A stretch of DNA of 64,000 bases from Leptidea sinapis (Eukaryota > Arthropoda > Insecta > Lepidoptera > Pieridae): assembly GCF_905404315.1 (NCBI RefSeq), contig NC_066273.1, forward strand, positions 6,076,001 to 6,140,000. Direction: 5' to 3'. This document shows, one piece after another, positions 48,701 through 54,690 of this stretch; positions within the stretch are counted from its first letter, which is position 1; each line of letters opens with the position of its first letter. Position numbers and translations under genes: made by a program. A model generated the notes under the pieces. That model worked only from the letters and a program-made list of their open reading frames with translations, was not told the DNA's origin and searched no databases.

Positions 48701-50575
48701 TCTCGTATTATCAATTACTCCAAAGTTTAAACAACAATGATGAAAGTTCATTCCAAAACTTTCTTGCAAGTAATTAATAAGAGCTGATTTTTCTTTTCCA
48801 TGATCACACTATACTGTGAGAAAGATTAGAGGGTACACGAATGTTGCGACCGCTAGATTAGTGTACTTCAGTTATTTTCACAGCATCATAATTTACATTG
48901 TTTTACTATGGGGTCATGCTGCTGACATTGATATAGTGTTTGCTCTGCAAAAGAGAGCTGTTTGTGCTATATATTAGCTTGGTTATAGACAGTCTCGCAA
49001 AGACAAATTTACAGAAATAAATATTATGACTGTTCATTGACAGTACATTTATGAAAATTTAATATACATTCACAAAAATCATCACCTTTTTGCTCTTAAT
49101 AGTGATATTCATTATTATAACACTAGAAATAAGGGATTGCTTGTAACTAATTCTAGAAGGCTTCATAGGATACAGTTGAATAAATGATTATTATTATTAT
49201 TATTATATAGCTTTAAGGGTAAATGTATACACTCTAATAATAAAATCCCAGCCACTATTCAGTCATTATCTATAAATTAATTTAAATATTTTATTAAAAA
49301 ATGGCTCTGTCTTAAATCCTACTACTCCGCAGCAAAATATCTAAGTGATCGGACAGCTAGGGACTAGATTATGATTATTTTATAGCAAAAGCAATGACAG
49401 TACAATATTGTACAGTTGTAAGAGGGCAAAAAAAAGATTGCTGGGAGAGTTTCTTGCGCCACTTCTTCTCTCTCAGAGCGCCATTTGTTTCACCATGTTT
49501 TCATTTGCGCCATGTCGTTGTAGTATATTAGAAATGACATCAAAAAGGAATTCAAAATTCTTAAGGAATCAATATTGAGAAAATAAATGCCTTTTAAAAA
49601 ATGCCTACACTTTATAACATTTTTTTTGTGTTTATACCATACATGGATGGGATGAGAAAACACATATATTCTAATTTAGTAATAAATTTTTTTTGTTATC
49701 CCTTTCCCTTTGTTTGGGCAAAAAAAAAAGTTCTGTTCCTTCTGAATTCACCACTTACAATTTGTTTAAACACATTCTGCTTTACCCAGTACTGCAGAAT
49801 AGGGGACACTCTTTAAAGCTGATTAAATGCAGTATAGATCTGATAAGCATTAGATCACTCAGCACAAATAATAAAAAGCATAATATGATGGAAACTTTAA
49901 AAAGTAATAAACTTAAATAGTTAGTTAGTTACAGATACACTATGTAGTAACATAGTGTATCTGTAACTAACCATAAGTTTCCCGAACAAATTATTATGTA
50001 ATGGTTAGTATATTCTACTCTCTTCCTATAAAGGTTCAATTCATACCTGATCCTGGTTTTGGTTCCTTCATTTTAGACATAAGGGCAGCAATCTTGCCTC
50101 TACCACCAATACTTATAGTAGACATACAACTTGCAGAGCCAACCTAGAAAAATATATTTAAGATCAGACACTAATTGTAGTTTATGTGATTCTTAGTCTC
50201 GCTAAGCTCTCAACAAACCTAACTGAATATTGCAAGATAATCAAAAGCCCAAACTTGCTGCTACATTCTTTGCAGTTGTAACTAACTATAGTCATTGATA
50301 GAAGCAAAATATCTTACAACAGTTGGTGCAACACTTGGAGATTCACTTGATGAATAACTTCCAAGTAAACTTGGAACTTCACTTGGTGCATAGCTTCCAA
50401 CTTCACTTGGTGCATAGCTTCCAACTTCACTTGGTGCATAGCTTCCAACAACACTTGGTGCTGCAGTTGGAGGCTCACTGGATCCAGGGCTTCCCTGTTC
50501 ATTAGCTGATCTTCGAGCTAAAATTTCTTTAATAAGTGCCAGGCCACGGCCTCGACCCTTTGGTGCGTTATCCAT
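27507..50575 (-). CDS. AGO3: Argonaute-3 PIWI-clade protein, 16 coding exons, complete
   Basis: Coding exons, 5' to 3' on the minus strand: 50575-50318, 50143-50047, 48618-48531, 47347-47224, 45422-45251, 44039-43912, 40033-39870, 38869-38672, 36980-36831, 35551-35374, 34143-33886, 32583-32356, 31262-31079, 30207-30042, 28482-28261, 27771-27507. All junctions are GT-AG and the phases close to 2880 nt, 959 residues plus stop. The N-terminus is disordered and RG-rich. PAZ lies at roughly 355-465, MID at about 520-680 and PIWI to the end. The slicer tetrad D729, E767, D799, H934 and the 5'-phosphate-pocket residues Y665, K669 and Q681 are present. In the known family, AGO3 binds sense piRNAs in perinuclear granules and slices transposon transcripts in ping-pong with the other PIWI protein. 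AGO3 rather than Siwi/Aubergine is inferred from the N-terminus and C-terminal block; PIWI identity is certain. A non-coding 5' exon is implied by an acceptor at 50584-50585 but was not located. Confidence 0.95.
28261..28482 (-). CDS. AGO3: AGO3 coding exon 15 (PIWI, second catalytic Asp)
   Basis: Residues 798-871. The RDGVGDGQL motif gives D799. It also carries PTLTYVVVQKR and NPIPGTVVDHAITR. Acceptor CTTTCCAG, donor GTGAGT. Confidence 0.97.
29030..29480 (+). repeat. interspersed repeat ending in CCTTTTTTGAAGTCGGTTAAA
   Basis: Lies in AGO3 intron 14. The end CCTCCTCCTTTTTTGAAGTC is a widespread lepidopteran repeat end from memory; the boundaries are approximate. No ORF. Confidence 0.45.
29630..29755 (-). 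mobile_element. Jockey-like LINE 3' end
   Basis: Reverse copy ATGGAAAAGGAGGACAAACG to GTTGCCAGCCTTTACG, in AGO3 intron 14. Confidence 0.75.
30042..30207 (-). CDS. AGO3: AGO3 coding exon 14 (PIWI, glutamate finger)
   Basis: Residues 743-797, from FVASYNQSMTTWYS to DRIIMYR. E767 in KGQEII sits 38 residues after D729 and is the glutamate finger. Acceptor TCTTTCAG, donor GTAAGA. Confidence 0.96.
30385..30650 (+). mobile_element. RTE-like LINE 3' end
   Basis: QWAGHVVRRTDGDWGSKVLE-type reading, then TRWTDDLVKISG and a GATGATGATGA tail, in AGO3 intron 13, antisense to the gene. Confidence 0.75.
30800..30955. repeat. tRNA-derived SINE, folded back
   Basis: Minus-strand tRNA-like head (B box GGACTCGAATCC, A-box end CTGACCAACTGAGCT) abuts a plus-strand start CGAACGGTTGGCTCAG that jumps to the tail TTCATAAATTTTGGTAAGAA. 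The same family lies at 36130-36390, 41245-41470 and 62890-63000. Confidence 0.65.
31079..31262 (-). CDS. AGO3: AGO3 coding exon 13 (PIWI, first catalytic Asp)
   Basis: Residues 682-742, including QINCKLGGTLWG and GIDCYHD, where D729 is the first slicer aspartate. Donor GTAAGT, acceptor GGTTGTAG. Confidence 0.96.
31428..31613. repeat. element with inverted arms and GAAACGTC core
   Basis: Arms TTTAAATAAAACACTTTTAA and TTAAAAGTGTTTTATTTAAA enclose about 115 bp with TCTTGAAACGTCGGGTTAA. It lies in AGO3 intron 12. Confidence 0.7.
31840..32095 (+). mobile_element. CR1/L2-like LINE 3' UTR
   Basis: Contains GTGGCAATGAGTTTCTTG, ATAAGTGTCATTTCCGTGAC and a (TTTGATT)-like end. AGO3 intron 12. Confidence 0.6.
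32356..32583 (-). CDS. AGO3: AGO3 coding exon 12 (MID)
   Basis: Residues 606-681. It carries the pocket that binds the guide 5' phosphate: DDRYSSIKK (Y665, K669) and PSQ (Q681). Acceptor TTGTTACAG, donor GTACAT. Confidence 0.95.
32622..32890 (+). repeat. family A repeat
   Basis: Forward copy in AGO3 intron 11, antisense to the gene, beginning 39 nt from exon 12. Confidence 0.82.
33040..33470 (-). mobile_element. Jockey-like LINE 3' end interrupted by a MITE
   Basis: LINE sequence up to ACAAGCG (33067) resumes at GTGTCATCTGATGATAAG (33369). In between is the MITE below. Confidence 0.75.
33071..33365. mobile_element. 295-bp MITE, TAA duplication
   Basis: GGCCCGGTATCC / GGATACCGGACC ends with GAGGAGAGG / CCTCTCC further in, flanked by TAA at 33068-33070 and 33366-33368. 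PIF/Harbinger-type by target site. Confidence 0.85.
33741..33872. repeat. 32-bp minisatellite with TGACTCA motifs
   Basis: About four units of TTTGACTCATTGACTTTTG plus ACACTGTCTCA. It contains five TGACTCA heptamers and ends about 13 nt from the AGO3 exon 11 boundary. Confidence 0.88.
33886..34143 (-). CDS. AGO3: AGO3 coding exon 11 (MID, first part)
   Basis: Residues 520-605, including NWGLSIAPDTINIMARGL and a conserved stretch ending DKQCTM. Acceptor AATTCGCAG, donor GTAAGT, phase 0. An AP-1-like minisatellite ends about 15 nt into the downstream intron. Confidence 0.95.
34404..34646. mobile_element. hAT-type MITE with poly-G run, 8-bp duplication
   Basis: Ends CATAGGTTCTCAAC / GTTGAGAAACTATG, flanked by GTTTAGAC at 34396-34403 and 34647-34654. 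It holds a 19-G run at 34464-34482. AGO3 intron 10. Confidence 0.9.
34905..35195 (+). repeat. family A repeat, 5'-truncated
   Basis: Forward copy from about CTGCCGTGAAGCAATAATG to CGTCCCTTATTTTTAT; a short second stretch of its hairpin arm is repeated near 35095-35125. AGO3 intron 10. Confidence 0.78.
35374..35551 (-). CDS. AGO3: AGO3 coding exon 10 (linker 2)
   Basis: Residues 460-519, with LVPELCQLTGL, NFRLMKEVA and TRITPNQR, the PIWI-clade block after PAZ. Acceptor ATTTTTTAG, donor GTATGA. Confidence 0.95.
35605..35870 (+). repeat. family A repeat
   Basis: GACGCCGGCTAGCTTATTGG to GCCCCTTATTGTCAT, in AGO3 intron 9, antisense to the gene. Confidence 0.8.
36130..36390 (-). repeat. tRNA-derived SINE
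   Basis: tRNA-like head on the minus strand with A box GGTTAGCTCAGTTGGTTAGA and B box GGTTCGAATCCC, then tail ATAAAATTTTG. It is not a functional tRNA (see rejected list). Sequence upstream of the head (AACTCTCAGGTTGTGGC) is shared with 41280-41335. Confidence 0.75.
36570..36775 (+). mobile_element. LINE-derived repeat fragment
   Basis: Shares GGCAAAGGGTTCAAGC and AGCCGTATTC with 19905-19945 and AAGTATAACTTCTTGCGTGC with 20660. AGO3 intron 9. Confidence 0.55.
36831..36980 (-). CDS. AGO3: AGO3 coding exon 9 (PAZ, second part)
   Basis: Residues 410-459, including SYIDYYKKNYGI and DWDQPMLIS, the hallmark end of a PIWI PAZ domain. Acceptor CTTTCAG, donor GTAAGA. Confidence 0.94.
37126..37380 (+). 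mobile_element. LINE C-terminus, RTE-related family
   Basis: Open frame LEWRWTGHMLRD, RDGKRNRGRKSKRWEDDLKK to VAGPVWTRLARDK, the tail of an endonuclease-RT LINE distinct from the copies at 880 and 30385. AGO3 intron 8. Confidence 0.8.
37795..37905 (-). mobile_element. CR1/L2-like LINE 3' UTR fragment
   Basis: TTAAAATGGGATAAGAAGTC and GAACGTCATAAACCCATTCG, the same block as 17660-17740, in AGO3 intron 8. Confidence 0.5.
38110..38580 (+). mobile_element. CR1/L2-like LINE C-terminus
   Basis: MTVHCQYIYENLLYAHKH, NTRNKHKLAIPSTRLHKI and FYNQLPNEIKILPIKKF, ending in (TTTGACTTTGACT). AGO3 intron 8, antisense, ending about 90 nt before exon 8. Confidence 0.82.
38672..38869 (-). CDS. AGO3: AGO3 coding exon 8 (PAZ, first part)
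   Basis: Residues 344-409. GYVTAVDEYEGGLML and the following helix lead into PAZ, which grips the 2'-O-methylated piRNA 3' end. The exon ends NYNKRLFR, with the last codon split (CG|G). Acceptor GATTACAG, donor GTAAGT. A Helitron ends only about 25 nt upstream of this acceptor. Confidence 0.94.
38896..39288 (+). mobile_element. non-autonomous Helitron, complete
   Basis: TCTTAATATATATAAATTAC start, GTCCGGTCAACTAG end, between A and T. Inserted in AGO3 intron 7 about 25 nt upstream of the exon 8 acceptor. Confidence 0.82.
39655..39845 (+). repeat. family A repeat, 5'-truncated
   Basis: From TTTCTGTCTGAAAGGCGCC to CGTCCTGCTCGTC, ending about 25 nt from exon 7. Confidence 0.78.
39870..40033 (-). 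CDS. AGO3: AGO3 coding exon 7 (linker 1)
   Basis: Residues 290-343, with FRRTRRLSEMIHIYN and LEVWPG, the linker that leads into PAZ. Acceptor CATTATAG, donor GTATGA. Confidence 0.93.
40097..40385 (-). mobile_element. non-autonomous Helitron
   Basis: Same family as 18287-18539; 5' TCTAATATATAAAATTCTCG intact, 3' end decayed to GGTCAGTTAG. AGO3 intron 6, about 60 nt from exon 7. Confidence 0.75.
40470..41215 (+). mobile_element. Jockey-like LINE C-terminus and 3' end
   Basis: PSIGILGLEISSDCQFHG, KLGVINRARQYFKPAHI and EYCCHLWSGVPQYLLDPF, a frameshift near 40750, then LALRRDVASLCVFYRIYHGE to GLARECGWR and the A-rich end at 41205. 5'-truncated. AGO3 intron 6, antisense. Confidence 0.9.
41245..41470 (+). 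repeat. tRNA-derived SINE
   Basis: Plus-sense head GGTTGGCTCAGTTGGTAAGA and B box GGTTTCGAGTCCC, tail TTCATAAATTTTGGTAAT. Matches 36130-36390 in inverse orientation. Confidence 0.72.
41866..42075. repeat. duplicated palindromic block
   Basis: Two roughly 100-bp imperfect copies, each with GGGCCGGTCCT-like and AGGACCGGCCC-like arms and repeated AACCATT. Confidence 0.75.
42170..42372 (-). repeat. tRNA-derived SINE, 5'-truncated
   Basis: Reverse copy of the family at 55665: B box GGGATTCGAACCCTGG, then CATCCATGACTCGGAAACAA and TAGCCTGTGTTATGGG. AGO3 intron 6. Confidence 0.75.
43912..44039 (-). CDS. AGO3: AGO3 coding exon 6 (N domain)
   Basis: Residues 247-289, including KTFDGTTLYVPHKLP, a conserved N-domain strand pair. 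Acceptor ATTTTTAG, donor GTGAGT, phase 0 at the 3' end. Confidence 0.92.
44325..44625 (-). repeat. family A repeat
   Basis: Near full-length reverse copy in AGO3 intron 5, the only one in an AGO3 intron oriented with the gene. Confidence 0.82.
44632..44858 (-). pseudogene. unrecognised open stretch
   Basis: Minus-strand open reading SEHDALIVVRGCALGLTEVV, VPKLWKDLVNLN, KGERLDPSNDCHITLKGAP, about 65 codons. It sits between AGO3 exons 5 and 6 but those exons join in phase without it. The reading looks protein-like rather than random; no family was recognised. Confidence 0.35.
44962..45170 (+). repeat. inverted-arm repeat with hammerhead-like core, copy 2
   Basis: Arms 44996-45031 and 45133-45168 are inverted copies (TTAAGTTTTCTTTGGTGTTA). 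Between them: CTGAGGA at 45066-45072, stem II at 45074-45088, GAAA at 45089-45092, ACACGTGTC to 45100. The core matches copy 1 without change. AGO3 intron 5. Confidence 0.55.
45251..45422 (-). CDS. AGO3: AGO3 coding exon 5 (N domain)
   Basis: Residues 190-246, starting REVKETPPVVMKG and continuing with NFIYL and EYEVRYEP, the usual start of the PIWI-clade N domain. Donor GTAAGT. The acceptor could be TATAG|AG or the AG two bases later; the first keeps frame. Confidence 0.9.
45590..45720 (+). mobile_element. CR1/L2-like LINE 3' UTR fragment
   Basis: TTTCTTGCACCGCTTCTTCT and CAGAGCGCCATTTGTTTCTA, as at 20503 and 49450. AGO3 intron 4. Confidence 0.6.
45924..46127 (+). pseudogene. Tc1-like transposase, N-terminal HTH fragment
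   Basis: SIPIAEKAVRASR, SLRLNKSYSTVQRTLTRYQE and RRQGCRRKRCTQKRD match the paired-like DNA-binding start of Tc1 transposases. No catalytic domain follows. AGO3 intron 4, antisense. Confidence 0.75.
46155..46440 (-). mobile_element. RTE-like LINE tail
   Basis: Begins at the TCATCATCATTAGCCGGAAG tail and runs through CAGTTTCGCAATCATTTGGGC. Decayed. Confidence 0.7.
46590..47190 (-). mobile_element. PIF/Harbinger element, deleted
   Basis: About 44-bp inverted ends (CATAACC-GTTGCGGC-CCG-GCCGCT) flanked by TAA. Minus-strand remnants FAYFRMSISSFEELL and KYIQKNNMSGRKLVTALK are the segment upstream of the Harbinger DDE nuclease. AGO3 intron 4. Confidence 0.82.
47224..47347 (-). CDS. AGO3: AGO3 coding exon 4
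   Basis: Residues 148-189, Ser/Thr-rich linker ending KNKYF. Acceptor ATGTTTCAG, donor GTAAGT. Reads in phase into exon 5. Confidence 0.85.
47372..47690 (-). mobile_element. Jockey-like LINE 3' end
   Basis: TTTTTTATGGAAGAAGAGGA to GCCGTGATAAGC, decayed, beginning only about 25 nt from AGO3 exon 4. Confidence 0.75.
47950..48095 (-). mobile_element. Jockey-like LINE 3' end, short
   Basis: ATGGAAGAGGAGGTCAAACA to GTGTTGCCGACCTTATAAAG in AGO3 intron 3. Confidence 0.65.
48195..48500 (+). repeat. family A repeat
   Basis: ACCAGTGGGAGGCTCC to CAGCCCTTAGCGTCATAAAA, AGO3 intron 3, about 30 nt from exon 3. Confidence 0.8.
48531..48618 (-). CDS. AGO3: AGO3 coding exon 3
   Basis: Residues 119-147, low-complexity, with a third RG site GRGMS (R140). 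Acceptor AATTGCAG; the donor GTAACT is weaker than the others. Phase matches exons 2 and 4 (reading GRGMSLLKNLQMTQ across the junction). Confidence 0.82.
48965..49595 (+). mobile_element. CR1/L2-like LINE C-terminus and 3' UTR
   Basis: Nearly the same sequence as 20045-20640 but with stops and a small (ATT)n-type insertion near 49185. AGO3 intron 2. Confidence 0.8.
49924..49971. repeat. perfect 21-bp inverted repeat, 6-nt loop
   Basis: Arms 49924-49944 and 49951-49971 are exact reverse complements around TAGTAA. It lies in AGO3 intron 2, 76 nt past the exon 2 donor, so the pre-mRNA would fold a 48-nt hairpin. Confidence 0.9.
50047..50143 (-). CDS. AGO3: AGO3 coding exon 2
   Basis: Residues 87-118 plus one base, with a second RG site at GGRGK (R101). 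Acceptor TTTTCTAG, donor GTATGA. In frame with exon 1 (PTV joined to VGSASCM). Confidence 0.88.
50318..50575 (-). CDS. AGO3: AGO3 coding exon 1 (N-terminal disordered region)
   Basis: Residues 1-86. The start ATG reads MDNAPKGRGRG; R8 and R10 are RG dipeptides of the kind symmetrically dimethylated in PIWI proteins for Tudor binding. Residues 44-67 are three exact copies of GSYAPSEV. The donor is GTAAGA after codon 86. A TTTTTTAG acceptor lies eight bases upstream of the ATG, so transcription starts in a separate 5' UTR exon. Confidence 0.92.
50375..50446 (-). repeat. 24-bp coding minisatellite in AGO3 exon 1
   Basis: Three tandem 24-bp units encode GSYAPSEV three times, followed by a looser relative (GSYSSSES). 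Unit length is a multiple of three, so copy changes keep frame. Confidence 0.9.
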
Positions 50576-50599
50576 CCCCGAATCTAAAAAAATTGTTTG

Positions 50600-51065
50600 T
50601 ATTTGTTATTGACTATCACATTTTAACTTATTGTCCAGGAAACAAAACATTTTAAAAAGTAAAAGTTAGGGGGTATATACAAAAATGAAATATCTTTCGC
50701 ATTTCGCATGCATTATTAGCAACTTTTGAATATTTTTTTCCTGTACTTTACTTTAACTTCTAATATTAATTTTCATTGATGTAGGCACCAGGCACTGACC
50801 AAAAAAAATTCAGTTTTTGCAAACTATTTGTATCAATCTTTCGTAGAAATCAAAATCGTAGTTCGTACAACCTTTATTTCAATCCAGAGATTTTTCAGAA
50901 TTTTCAATCGTGCAAATAGGTACCCACCAAACAATTTACAAATACAAAGATGAAAGAACTATACTTCTTCGTAGAAAGCTTGATCTCTGTGACAGCTGTC
51001 AGTAAAGTCACGACTATAAAATTCTTAATTTCTTTACTACAGCTACAGGGTATGTTCTGATTTGC
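50600..51065. other. no feature recognised; AGO3 5' flank or intron
   Basis: AT-rich; must be intron if AGO3 has the implied upstream 5' UTR exon. Confidence 0.4.
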
Positions 51066-51067
51066 AC

Positions 51068-53745
51068 TGCGACCACTGTACAGTGTGACGTCCGTGATAA
51101 ATGCGGTAGAAGACACACAATGAAGCGACGTCTCTACGCAACGCCAAGTGATGCAGTCGTTCACAGAGCGCTAGGTCCCCGACAATTCGAGCTGCTCTGC
51201 GTTGCACGCGGTCAAATGGATATAGCTGATACTGAGGTGCGCCAGACCAAAGATGACAGCAATACTCCATGTGTGGCCGAACCTACGCTTTGTAGAGCGC
51301 TAGAATGTGGGCCGGCTTGAAGTATTGCCGTGCTCTACTTATGACGCCCAGTTTCTTCGAAGCCAATTTGGCTTTGCCCTCCAGATGGCCACGGAATTGG
51401 CAATCGCTCGAAATTTCGAGACCCAGTATTCCGATACTAGGCGAGGCTTTAATAGCAATATATGTTGGCAGTTCACAACATATCATTGATATGCAGAAGA
51501 AACAGCGTGGGAGATAGCACACAGCCTTGGAGCACTCCAGCGTTCACGGGCTTCGGGTTCGAGCAATATCCGTCGACAACGACCTGTATGCTGCGCCCAG
51601 TGAGGAAGCTGGAGGTCTACTTGCATAAGCTCCCGGGAAGCCCAAATGATGGAAGTTTTTCGAGGAGCACCTTGTGCCATACACGATCTAAGGCCTTCGC
51701 TATATCCAGGCCAACTGCCAGGCCTTCCCTCTTGCTTTCTAAAGCCGCCGCCCATCTATGCGTTAGGTATACCAGAAGATCGCCAGTCGACCGACCACGG
51801 CGAAAGCCGTACTGCCGGTCGTTGATCAACTGATGACCCTCAAGGTATACCAAAAGCTGGCGGTTAATTATGCTCTCCATGATATTGGAGAGTAGGGAGG
51901 TAATAGCAATAGGCCTGTAGTTTGACGTATCCCAACTGTCTCCTTTTTTTTCGATCGGATGGACAAGGGCTGACTTCCATGAGTCAGGGACTACGTTTTT
52001 TGAATAAGAGTGCCGGAATAAACGCGTTAGCACCGGCGTCAACTCAGGGGCACACGTTCTAAGCACGATTGGAGAAATGCCATCCGGCCCGCTCGACTTC
52101 CTGACGTCCAACGAAAACAGAGCTCGCCGAACAGTATTCTGTCTGAACTGTACTTCCGGCATGGAGCTCTGACACCGCGGGATGGTCGGCGCTGTTTTTC
52201 CGTTGTCGTCAAGAGTCGACTCGAGTTGGAGGCAAAAAGAGTGCACAGGAGATCGGCTTTCTCTTTTGCCGTATGGGCCAGGGTGTCATTCCTCATGTGC
52301 AACGGCGGCATGGACAGCTGGTTGAAGTTACCTAGAGCAGCTTTCGACAACGACCAGAACTTGCGTGTTCTGGTCGGATAACTGGAAAGCTGCTCGCCAA
52401 TTTTGACGACGTGCTTCGATTTCGCACGGGCGATTTGCCGCTTAAAAAATCTGGAGGCACGGTTATATTTCCTCTTCAGCACTTTGCAGTTCGGATCCTT
52501 TGAGCCCAGCGCTGCAACCCAAGTTCAATACGCTTGTTTTTTGCAGTTAGATGCTGCTTTCACTGACTCATCGAACCAGGAACCATGTGATCTGCTACCG
52601 ATCGGTACTACAGAGCTTGGTATAAAAATATCCATGCCCTGCAGTATCACATCGGATACTGCAACAACGCAGGCACTAGGATCATCCGAAGGGAAACAAA
52701 CCCTGCCTCAAGGGTAGGATGCAAAAAAGGAACGCAACCTATCCCAATCTGCTGACTTGTAGTGCCAAACGCGGCGGGTCGCTGGTGGTCTGCGACGTTG
52801 GCGTCGGATAGGCACTACACTCCTGACCAGGAAATGGTCAGACGTTCCGAGAGGGGCGTCGACAGAGACCTGATAACGATCGGGATGTGTAGACAGCAGA
52901 AGATCTTATAAGGACGGCATGTGGCTATCCACATCCGGGAGGCGCGTTGGTGACTCAACTAATTGGGACAGACCATACGCCAATGCAATATTATGCACAG
53001 ATCACCCTGCGTAGTCTGTAGTACGTGATCCAATCTATTCGGCATTGTGCCCGTTGAAATCACCCAAGACTACGAGGGGATCTGATCAAGCACGTCATTA
53101 AATGCCGCTTGAACGCAGTCCATGAGATGATCCGTTTCTGCGTTACCACTATGTGACCTGTAGACACACGCATAGATGCGAACGCGGTCCTTTAAATCTA
53201 CGCGGAGCTAGAGAATAGACAAGTCCCTACCCTCAAAATTGCCGAGACGGCGACAGCAGATATCCTCCCTAACGTACACACATACCCCGACATGAGGCAT
53301 AAAATTATGCTCAATTTTGTACTCGGGGTACGTTAAATATGACGTATCGCTAGGTCGAGATATCTGCGTCTCCGTAAGGAAACACAAGGCCGGCTGCACC
53401 GTCTCAAGGTGGTGGTGAACGGCGTTTAAATTGAAGTAAATTGCCCTGATATTACAGAAGTCCACATTAAGCGTGGAGCGGGGTGCCGTGGTGTTGCTGC
53501 CTTGTTTCTCCTTAGATATGCGCGGTACTGTGCCCTCCCCACAATACGAGGGGCAGCCCGAGCTAGAATGCTTGCGGAGGGATTCTCCGGCTCTGGTAGA
53601 GCCGGTACCCTCCTGGGGTAATATCTTTTGAAGGATCGCTCTCATATTTTTGTTGGGGGGTGATGGGGAGGGGGGAGGGGGGGAATGGATGGCCTACGGT
53701 AACCTATGCGAAACATAGCGGCACTAGGCCGCTACTTCACGCCGG
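51068..53745 (-). mobile_element. Jockey-like LINE, near-complete but decayed
   Basis: From the right: 5' region to about 53520, endonuclease part (53460-53208: DFCNIRAIYFNL, CFLTETQ, VCVYVREDICCR), pre-RT (52482-52260: RASRFFKRQIARAKSKH), RT (52246-51617: FSLDVRKSSGPDGISPIVL, PIEKKGDSWDTSNYRPIAI, YGFRRGRSTGDLLVYL, DIAKALDRVWH) and C-terminus (51522-51070). Frameshifts, stops and lost segments, including the YADD region and the 3' end, show it is dead. The best view here of the family scattered elsewhere. Confidence 0.88.
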
Positions 53746-54059
53746 TATTCTGTGCGAGTGTGGTAAGTAACCCGGACGAGTCTGGCCCGATTGTGATGAC
53801 GTCATAAGACGGTAGCGTGACTCTCCTACTTTCAAAAAGCCTGTAGTCGCCTCTTACGACACCCTTGGACCTGGGACTACCCTATTCTTTTTACACCCCG
53901 GGGCAGCACAGGGCAAACTGTAATGTTGACACATTGACGTTGACATCTTGATACTTGTAAATAGTTTTAGAATATAATGTTTTCCTATTCCGTCTTAATA
54001 AATTTTATAGGATGATCCATATAAAAGTCATAATCTTAGTTCCATTTTTTGCCACGACG

Positions 54060-54619
54060 CGACGGTTCTCTTTCCATACAGACTTTACCTTACCTCGAAA
54101 ACGCCAGTGCTCACAGTAGAATATGGCGGCAATTTATGACGTCATATATTTCCCTAGGGTACTGAGACAGTATACTGGCAGTCCATAACGGAACGAATTT
54201 TTCTACAGTGATAGCACTGTGCAGTAGTCGCAGTGCATATCGTAACATACCCTGTAATGAAATTAAACCCAAAGTCCTAACAACCCTAGAAATGCCAGTT
54301 TGACATGTAGTCGCAGAGATCAAGCTGCTGTCATGATGGTACCTATTTATTGTTTTAGGTATGATTCTAACATAAGGTTATACCTATCACTTAATTGTTA
54401 TGACATAAGATTGATAATTGATTGTCATTATTGAACTGGAGAATAAATTCATGCATTATTTATTCCTCTGATTCTTGTAGAGTTGTAAGTTGTAACTAAT
54501 ATAACTTGTTATTTGTTATGTTGTTTGTTTACCAGTTAAATCAATAAGTTGTACAGTAGCATAGGGATCCAAATAGATAAATAAGGTTAAGTATACATAA
54601 GTGCCATTAAACTACTAAA
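54060..54619. promoter_or_regulatory. putative NFU1 5' region with CRE
   Basis: A repeat-poor 560-bp stretch between the LINE debris and the NFU1 start. It holds a perfect CRE palindrome TGACGTCA at 54137-54144 and ATGGCGGC at 54122-54129. Because AGO3 lies in the opposite orientation and must have an unseen 5' exon, this block may serve both genes; that is inference. No TATA box was assigned. Confidence 0.35.
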
Positions 54620-54690
54620 ATGCTCCGGCATTCTCTTAGGTTTATTAAATCGAGACATCATTGCGGGCCTGTATTATGCATATTAAATGG
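54620..54690 (+). CDS. NFU1: NFU1 exon 1 (targeting peptide)
   Basis: Residues 1-23 plus two bases, MLRHSLRFIKSRHH and on. Donor GTAAGC. This exon was chosen because its phase joins exon 2 exactly and it supplies an Arg/His-rich presequence. Confidence 0.8.

Noticed and set aside
50323..50505. Small plus-strand and alternative minus-strand proteins rich in repeats
   Set aside because: Shadows of the AGO3 exon 1 minisatellite in other frames.
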